From the NCBI GenBank assembly GCA_900208305.1, contig OAPG01000003.1:1426001-1490000 (forward strand): a stretch of DNA of 64,000 nucleotides. Reading direction: 5' to 3'. The stretch is from Melanopsichium pennsylvanicum (Eukaryota; Basidiomycota; Ustilaginomycetes; Ustilaginales). How positions within the stretch are numbered: position 1 is the stretch's first letter; every line of letters starts with the position of its first letter. Made by a program: the position numbers and the translations under genes. A model generated the notes under the pieces. The model was given only the letters and a program-made list of their open reading frames with translations, was not told the DNA's origin and did no database searches. This document shows positions 58,801 to 64,000 of this stretch, in pieces.

Positions 58801-60839
58801 TATGCGTGATGAATGGCATTTACGACGAGAGTGGTAGTGGAAAGGGCGTCTTCACCGCCAAGGCGACGAGCAGGTCAGGATTACCCGAGCAGATCGGTAC
58901 GTCGGATCATGTATTTGAGATAGGAGACAAGAATACTGCCAATATTCGCATTACATTGTTGCTCGATCCACTGTCGGAGGCTGCTCAGCGATGGAGCAGT
59001 ATCCTTGTGATGCTGCAGGAGTTGGAAGGAGTTTGGATACGTGTGATTTTGAATCCACAGATCAAAGTGCGAGAATTGCCCTTGAAGAGGTTTTATCGGT
59101 TCAGCGCTCCAAATAGATTACACTTTGATGAAATAGGAAAGCCAATGGAAGAGGAATTGAGGTTCTTCACCATGCCTCAAGATGCCGTCCTGACTCTGGG
59201 GTTGGATGCACCAGCGCCATGGTTGACTATGCCAACCGAAGCCGTCTATGATCTGGACAACATTCGTCTTTCTGACGTGCCTTCGACTTCTCGCGACAAA
59301 GGCGTCAAAGCAGTGTACGAGCTCAAACATATTCTGATTGAAGGTCATGCACGGGAGGAAAGTAGGAGTGGGAGTGGCTTAAGCGCAAGTGTACCCAGAG
59401 GATTGCAGTTGATATTGGAGACACCGAAAGCGAGGGACGAGGGCAAGAGGCTCGACACGATTGTGATGGCGAATCTTGCCTATTTCCAGTTCAAGGCTCA
59501 GCCTGGGTTGTGGAAGTTGGGTATTAGGCAAGGTGGCAGGAGTGGTGAGTTGTATGAGATGGTCAGTGTTGGTGGGCTAGGTTGGGATAGCCCCAAGATC
59601 GAGGAAACGGGGCAAAGTATCATCTTGGATACTTTGTCAGGTTTGACCGTCTACCCGCGTGTGGCGAAACGGGCTGGAAAGGAGAACGAGGAGCTGTTGG
59701 AAGAACTTGATGCACAAGGTCGACCGCTTAAAGAGCCTCGTACTCACGCACAGGGTTTGAACCACGGTGTTGCCGCTTCCGCAAGTCAACTCATCTTTTC
59801 GGCAATGGACAAGCTCGCCTCGTTCAGCAACAAGGTGACAGGATCCACTTCGAGCAATGCAATCGTAACAACGCGCAATCATGCCGATATCAACATCTTC
59901 ACCGTAGCCTCGGGTCACCTTTACGAAAGAATGACGTACATCATGATCCTTTCCGTTCTCAAACATACCAACTCGACGGTCAAGTTTTGGTTCATCGAAA
60001 ACTTTCTCTCTCCCTCTTTCAAAGAATTCATACCGCACTTGGCTCAGGAGTACGGATTCGAATACGAACTGGTGACGTATGCTTGGCCACACTGGTTGCG
60101 CTCGCAAAAGGAAAAGCAGAGGACGATTTGGGGTTACAAGATTTTGTTCCTGGATACCTTGTTCCCGTTGAATCTGGGTAAGGTGATCTTTGTCGATGCT
60201 GATCAAGTGGTGAGGACGGATATGAAGGAGTTGGTTGACTTAGATTTGGAGGGAAAAGTGTACGGATACCCACCGATGGGGGATGATTCCGAAGACATGG
60301 ACGGATTCAGATTTTGGAAACAAGGGTATTGGAAAGACTACCTGAGGGGCAGACCATATCACATCTCCGCACTCTACGTGGTAGATTTGAACAAATTCCG
60401 TCTGTTTGCTGCTGGAGACAGACTCAGAGGCCAATACCAAGCTCTATCCGCCGATCCAAATTCGTTGAGCAACTTGGACCAAGATCTTCCCAACAACATG
60501 CAAGCTAGCCTACCCATCTTTACACTGCCAAAGCAATGGTTGTGGTGCGAAACATGGTGTTCTCACGACTGGTTGGATCAGGCAAAGACCATCGATCTGT
60601 GCTCGAATCCAAAGACAAAAGAGCCAAAACTCGATAGAGCTAAGAGACAGATTCCAGAATGGACCGTGTATGATCAAGAGGTGGCAAGACTGGCACAGAG
60701 GCTGGTGGAGGAAAAGCGTGTCGGTATGAGTGTTGTTGCGCCTCACAGTCAGGTCGAGACAGGACGCGAGCAGGAAGCGTTGAAAAAGGAGCGACACCAA
60801 CCTAAGCTTGACACCGACCACCCTCACGACGAGCTCTGA
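55878..60839 (+). CDS. UGGT: UDP-glucose:glycoprotein glucosyltransferase (ER folding sensor)
   Basis: Single-exon 1653-aa protein. An N-terminal signal sequence (RQLLGFGWAWLALSTLIHLSSA) leads into a large N-terminal region that in this family contains several thioredoxin-like and beta-sandwich domains sensing misfolded glycoproteins. The GT24 catalytic domain begins near residue 1337 (INIFTVASGHLYERM). It contains FWFIENFLSP, QRTIWGYKILFLDTLFP and the metal-binding DAD at about 1441-1443 (VIFVDADQVVRTD), then FWKQGYWKDYL, HISALYVVDL and LDQDLPNNMQ. The chain ends in HDEL, an ER-retrieval signal. The enzyme reglucosylates high-mannose N-glycans on unfolded proteins so that calnexin can rebind them in the ER lumen. 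Length is at the upper end of the family's usual range. Confidence 0.96.
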   Translation: MRARQLLGFGWAWLALSTLIHLSSADESPPVKVQLRPSWASFTLPSGGSPFLLELLEAAHSQRPSSFFPLLKLLTTKHTPQQLHNATDEWLANRIENLIRDYHLFGKDDQAVAERLDLWRMGLALKHAGPRIEAHKQAYQSLELEDIWNKGNAGDSSCVSWVHHQDLVLCSAEDVKRALLERTAPLAPQQQEDQVVFGHPRTATATQRFVLYADPYSVNFQELLSTLDEHTSVPSFNLSYTLRWRPQLTDTQSSSADHPSLLSGYGAILDLKKVDYLVIDDRKLKDDSEIGDVGLPATSSDESSASQAAFAEAKWLRDQIGADPDATTAPLSKLSEDEIADLGIKAAQLIMQSSDRLRALRELSQNFPLHASALASSTKFEDDSAAALIESVLGLASMRIEPGHSDLWLNGQSTSTRDFIPLKLLDTLRRERRWFRALQHRLAGGGLNTTEAGDLISSSLVGRTFIAQTEGGGGNAIFDASDRIEKKQAPQGSQEGAITWLNDLENDEATRDWSSDLMDLLRPMWPGKFPRLRLNLFNVVLVLDLTQRESCRFLSETVIQSLGRVGLHWGLVPGGLEQGEGDSLKMARLFWFLLEEASPQILSDVLRKAAGSRAGTAESLDVPLAIREAKFSLKSIDSDNSLAAKLDLILSGSNPAYNQREELAKAYICRLRATNSESPTGHVFTNGQRQPFHPQIVHMLHQSIQEQIQVLAPQIYYGQLKGSDAGLSTWFYDAVGALSFRSALVGGTAENANGAQHSNVDLFSALVDESVPEGSVKQVFQFYYPINEPERLLNSTVWVFANVDTEEGLGLVRKAFEALTEERAQFRLGVLHIPSKASRNITVSTLLYRLLNDNHLNHVTPIQMLDALNQSDSFHASLGLSSSSTDAIESAAHQFWTSLTSISTSLALTGPAIIVDGHLVSNFGTSTISHRDITALVEYEAGQKLPYLTQALQLLRENFDSINSRQRQDLIFASLCVMNGIYDESGSGKGVFTAKATSRSGLPEQIGTSDHVFEIGDKNTANIRITLLLDPLSEAAQRWSSILVMLQELEGVWIRVILNPQIKVRELPLKRFYRFSAPNRLHFDEIGKPMEEELRFFTMPQDAVLTLGLDAPAPWLTMPTEAVYDLDNIRLSDVPSTSRDKGVKAVYELKHILIEGHAREESRSGSGLSASVPRGLQLILETPKARDEGKRLDTIVMANLAYFQFKAQPGLWKLGIRQGGRSGELYEMVSVGGLGWDSPKIEETGQSIILDTLSGLTVYPRVAKRAGKENEELLEELDAQGRPLKEPRTHAQGLNHGVAASASQLIFSAMDKLASFSNKVTGSTSSNAIVTTRNHADINIFTVASGHLYERMTYIMILSVLKHTNSTVKFWFIENFLSPSFKEFIPHLAQEYGFEYELVTYAWPHWLRSQKEKQRTIWGYKILFLDTLFPLNLGKVIFVDADQVVRTDMKELVDLDLEGKVYGYPPMGDDSEDMDGFRFWKQGYWKDYLRGRPYHISALYVVDLNKFRLFAAGDRLRGQYQALSADPNSLSNLDQDLPNNMQASLPIFTLPKQWLWCETWCSHDWLDQAKTIDLCSNPKTKEPKLDRAKRQIPEWTVYDQEVARLAQRLVEEKRVGMSVVAPHSQVETGREQEALKKERHQPKLDTDHPHDEL

Positions 60840-61016
60840 TTGCGTGATAGTATCGGGTAAGTTGACTTATCCTTTGTTTGAATCTAGAGGCTTCAATGAA
60901 AGTTATCTTCAGCGAACAACGACTGATGTGAAACGGTGTGATACGATTACGAGGGAGACAAGAATTACAGATCTGCTTGCGGTATGCACAGAGACATGCA
61001 TGTGGAGAGGCTATAT

Positions 61017-61062
61017 TACACCTTTTTGCAATCAAAACCGAGATCGACGCGTTCGAAACCGT
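61017..61062 (+). repeat. Left terminal inverted repeat of the transposon
   Basis: Forty-six bases starting TACACCTTTTTGC and ending GAAACCGT, exactly reverse-complementary to 62670-62715. Confidence 0.95.
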
Positions 61063-61415
61063 CACAAAAACCGCTAGTCTCAACCTTATCTGACATCGTT
61101 AACCGTCATCATTGTGTTTGATCGTTAGAGCTAACCGTCAAGTCTATGTCAAACGAGACTAGAGCCTTTGAAAACAATAAACTATTCAAGACCGTCAGAC
61201 TATGTGAAAGACGGTGAACACTTGAGAGAGACCGTTGGAAAGAGGACTCAGCCTCCACATAGCAGAGAACACTGTTCTTGTCGTCATCTCTTCTCATCAG
61301 ATTCCTGTACTGTCACTTGTTTTCCAGTTCAATCTCATCGAAATATCCATCCCTTGTACCGCACACACTTAGCATGTAACAACAATCACTTTTTGCAATG
61401 CCAGGACATCATTAA

Positions 61416-62380
61416 ATCGTTTCTTTCGACTTCCGGCAGAAAATTATCGACCGTTGCTTGGAGGGAATGTCAATTGCCACCGTGGCAAACAAGTATGACT
61501 TCCCCTACTCAACCACTTTTGGCATTTGGAAGCGGTACGAAGAAACCGATCTTGTTGAACCGGGCCATCGTGGAGGCCCAATGCGTCATTCACGCCTCCA
61601 GGATCGACATATACAACATCTCATGTCTGTGCTCAAACGTCGACTGGGCGCTACTCTTTTTGAGCTCCAGGAAGAGCTTAACCGACACTTTGACGATGGA
61701 AGCACCAATGGAATATCATTGTCATCCATTGGCCGTGCTCTCAAAGACCGTGCTCACTTCACGCTCAAGAGAATGCATATTGAACACGATCGACACAATA
61801 GCGAGATCACTATCAATGCTCGCCGCGAATATGCTCATCACTTCCACCGAGAGGGACGATCATATTCTCATGTCGTTTTTTTTTTTTTTTTCGATGAAGC
61901 CGGCTTCAATTTGCAAATGTCGAGGTCCCGAGGTCATGCTCAAGTAGGTCAACATGCTCGTCAACAAAATCGACTAGCTAATCATGGCCGTAACCTCTCT
62001 CTGCTTGTCGCCGCTGACTGGACTGGCATCAGAGCTCATCGTACTATTAATGGTGCTTGGAATGCCAACAAGCTCATTGAGTTCTTCAATGAGCAGATCT
62101 TCCCATTGTTTGGAACCGGATAATGACTTTCGTAATGGATCACGCCCGTTTTCACCATAACCCATGCCTTTGTCGAGCTTATTTAGCAGCATGGTCACAC
62201 CATTGAATTCCTGCCTCCATACTCTCCATGGCTCAACATTGCCGAAAACGTGTTTGCCAAGATTAAGCCAATCGTCTCGCGTCAACAGCTTGCGAACCCA
62301 TGGCAATCTAGCAAATTTTATCCAAAACACACTCAGTACAGTCACCGCAGACGACTGTGATGGCTGAATTCGTGAAACCA
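61416..62380 (+). pseudogene. Broken Tc1/mariner (DDE_3-type) transposase
   Basis: The N-terminal helix-turn-helix reads KIIDRCLEGMSIATVANKYD. The frame is open from about 61416 to the stop at 62121-62123, but there is no clean ATG before 61467 and a stop at 61413. The first catalytic Asp is in DEAGFNLQMSRSRGHA (about 61893), right after a 16-T run coding for five Phe. The second block, MDHARFHHN, lies at 62135 in a different frame. The third block, FLPPYSPWLNIAENVF with the catalytic Glu, lies near 62205-62250 in yet another frame, so at least two indels interrupt the gene. All three DDE blocks are still recognisable, so decay is moderate. It cannot make a full-length protein as sequenced. 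Confidence 0.88.
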
Positions 62381-62669
62381 TGCGTTGGTTGGTGGTAGCG
62401 GAGGCTGGTCACCCTCTCGGACATGATCATGATGCAACCGCTGCCATCAACCGATATGGTCTCTAGCTCTTTTCGTGTTTCTCATGTACTGTAATTCACT
62501 CAATTCAAGCTCTTTCTCATGCTACGAGACTGAAAACAAATCAATCGGTAAACATGCAGTCTATATGTTCTGAAACATTAGTCTAACGGTTACCATTCAG
62601 TGTGCTAATGGTCTACTTGTGAGTAATGGTTAACGATATCCGTTAAAGATGAATAGTGACGATCTGGTA

Positions 62670-62715
62670 ACGGTTTCGAACGCGTCGATCTCGGTTTTGA
62701 TTGCAAAAAGGTGTA
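62670..62715 (-). repeat. Right terminal inverted repeat of the transposon
   Basis: Perfect reverse complement of 61017-61062; ends GCAAAAAGGTG followed by the TA target-site copy. Confidence 0.95.
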
Positions 62716-62768
62716 TTGTTGGGGAGCTGGGATATGTAGTTGTACAATGCAATGCTTGATGTATGATA

Positions 62769-64000
62769 TTACAGTGATGGAGAGACACGAGGATCGTCTT
62801 GGCTATCGTCGGTGATCATCACGAGATCAGGATCGGAATTTGAGACGGAGGAATTGCGATCAATGTGGGTAGGCGATGCTGGCTTGTCAACATGTTGCGA
62901 GATACATAGGGATCCTTTGAAGCGACACTTACTACGACGATGGTCGACACTGATCGCGCCGCCGCCACAAGCGACCAGCATTCGTCTGTCTCTGTAGGCT
63001 GCCCCCGCCGCATCCTGCTCATCCAGATCCGTAGATGAGGATTCACTGGGGCTAAAATTCGGAGACATGATTGGCTCTGGCAATAATTCGAGAGGCTCCA
63101 AGAGATCGAGAAACGACCGTGAGTCGTCATCGTCCTCTGAGCTATCAACATCGGTGTCCGCAAGAATCTCATCGCCATTCATGCGCGTCTCTGAAGACCT
63201 GTCTTGCTTGTCTACGACGTTCTGATGCAGCTCGAAGCCTTTTGTCAGGTCAACATCTTGCGTCTGTGTCTCCGCGCTTGACAATCTATTATGGTGATCT
63301 TGATGCTTACCGATTTGAGGCGTACTGAGATCAGGAGCCAACGGTAGCTGCAGAGAGTCAGCCGCTTGGTCGTCGATATACATGTCGGAGTTGAGCGTGC
63401 TCGACGAACAATGATCACCACATGCAGTCTCGTTCTTATTCCTCTTGACTTCCAGATGCGCTGCGTCAGAGTCATTTGCTTTGCGTTTGAGCCCAGCCGT
63501 GGTCTGACTCGCCCCGAGGACGTTATCCAGGTCGCGATGCTCTAATTTGCTGCTTTCTGAATTGCGGTGCATTTTCACGAGATCGAGGAGCGACCGAGTC
63601 GTTGTCTCGGCACCAAAGAGCTGGGATCTTTGCTCGTGATCCAGAGCTCGCTGCCGTTTGGCGAGCTTTGAGGGCGCAAATGGTTGTGTTCGAGGCAAGG
63701 TAGGACTCTCGAGCCTGTGTGCGGACTCTGGAGAGCCAAAGGATGCCTCATGCTCCCGCGAGGCGCGACGTTGACGAGATATTTGCAACGCACGGACGGG
63801 GCTCTTCTGCGGACCGGGCGAAGCAATGGATGCGAAGATGTGCTCGGCGGAGATAATAGGGAGATGCTTAATATCGTCGACTTCGCCATCAAAATCATCG
63901 GCATTGCCGTCAACCAGAGATGCCAAGAAGCGCTTCTTTCCTGATTTTGGAGTAGTAGGGTGATTTGCGTACAGTGAAGAATGCGAGGGCTTTGCAAGGG
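62769..64000 (-). CDS. Acidic hypothetical protein, 5' end beyond the window
   Basis: The frame is open from the right edge to a stop at 62769-62771, giving at least 410 residues. No ATG in the visible part is a convincing start, since the frame reads through KSGKKRFLASLVDGNADDFDG from the edge. The sequence is mostly disordered and acidic, with basic patches (ISRQRRASRE, KLAKRQRALDHEQR, GLKRKAND). An acidic cluster (DVDSSEDDDDSRSFLDLLEPLELLPEP) follows, and a final Asp/Ser-rich tail (DPDLVMITDDSQDDP) that resembles a SUMO-interacting motif. A segment with Cys and His (LVACGGGAISVDHRRSKCRFKG) lies near the end. I do not recognise the family; nuclear location is a guess from the basic patches. 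Confidence 0.65.
   Translation of the reverse strand, partial: LAKPSHSSLYANHPTTPKSGKKRFLASLVDGNADDFDGEVDDIKHLPIISAEHIFASIASPGPQKSPVRALQISRQRRASREHEASFGSPESAHRLESPTLPRTQPFAPSKLAKRQRALDHEQRSQLFGAETTTRSLLDLVKMHRNSESSKLEHRDLDNVLGASQTTAGLKRKANDSDAAHLEVKRNKNETACGDHCSSSTLNSDMYIDDQAADSLQLPLAPDLSTPQIGKHQDHHNRLSSAETQTQDVDLTKGFELHQNVVDKQDRSSETRMNGDEILADTDVDSSEDDDDSRSFLDLLEPLELLPEPIMSPNFSPSESSSTDLDEQDAAGAAYRDRRMLVACGGGAISVDHRRSKCRFKGSLCISQHVDKPASPTHIDRNSSVSNSDPDLVMITDDSQDDPRVSPSL

Larger units (their letters stand above)
61017..62715 (+). mobile_element. Tc1/mariner (IS630 superfamily) DNA transposon with perfect 46-bp TIRs
   Basis: The element is bounded by TA dinucleotides at 61017-61018 and 62714-62715, the target-site duplication typical of this superfamily. 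Internal length is 1695 bp. Both ends begin CACCTTTTTGCAATCAAAAC reading inward, and the inverted repeats match over 46 bases including TA. Between them is a single transposase-like frame on the plus strand, broken by stops and frameshifts. Outside the TA the flanks are unrelated. Insertion was 180 bp beyond the UGGT stop codon. It is non-autonomous as sequenced, but the ends look functional. Confidence 0.93.

Overview
This window looks like nuclear DNA of a smut fungus (Basidiomycota, Ustilaginaceae; Ustilago, Sporisorium or Pseudozyma type). The evidence is long, mostly uninterrupted coding regions, a few short GT-AG introns (84 to 210 bp), several very large Ser/Pro/Ala-rich disordered proteins, and genes that fit Ustilago families: a Fuz7-type MAP kinase kinase, a Pyr3-type dihydroorotase and a forkhead factor lying about 29 kb from the MAPKK gene. 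The species cannot be named from the sequence alone.

Layout. 1-979: 3' end of an allantoate-permease-family transporter (+). 1.5-8.1 kb: three minus-strand genes, namely a bromodomain-like nuclear protein, a PRELI/Ups-type mitochondrial lipid-transfer protein, and the core spliceosomal protein SmG. 9.1-14 kb: plus-strand genes for a membrane protein with a 99-bp His/Pro tandem repeat, an intron-containing tRNA-Pro(CGG), a FUN14-domain mitochondrial protein, and dihydroorotase. 14-17.4 kb holds no convincing gene and leads to a two-exon forkhead transcription factor. 19.4-40.2 kb: four minus-strand genes, namely a 1666-aa coiled-coil protein, a roughly 1677-aa disordered protein, mitochondrial KGD2, and an SH3/RasGEF exchange factor. 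After a 3.9-kb spacer come a glutathionyl-hydroquinone-reductase-type GST and the MAPKK (both minus). A 5.9-kb spacer separates these from a secreted Ser-rich protein with a C-terminal double-psi beta-barrel domain and an ER folding sensor, UGGT, ending in HDEL (both plus). The right end holds a complete-ended Tc1/mariner (IS630 superfamily) transposon with perfect 46-bp inverted repeats and a broken transposase, then a partial acidic hypothetical gene running off the right edge.

Functional themes. Signalling and morphogenesis are represented by RasGEF, MAPKK and the forkhead factor. Mitochondrial functions are represented by PRELI, FUN14 and KGD2; FUN14 and KGD2 each have their intron close to the end of the targeting region. 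The secretory pathway is represented by UGGT and the secreted DPBB protein. There is no obvious biosynthetic cluster, CRISPR, rRNA or viral system. The most distinctive non-coding signals are the transposon, a CA-TA-TG repeat block able to fold on itself, and a recurring intergenic palindrome related to GTACAGTAAATTTACTGTAC.
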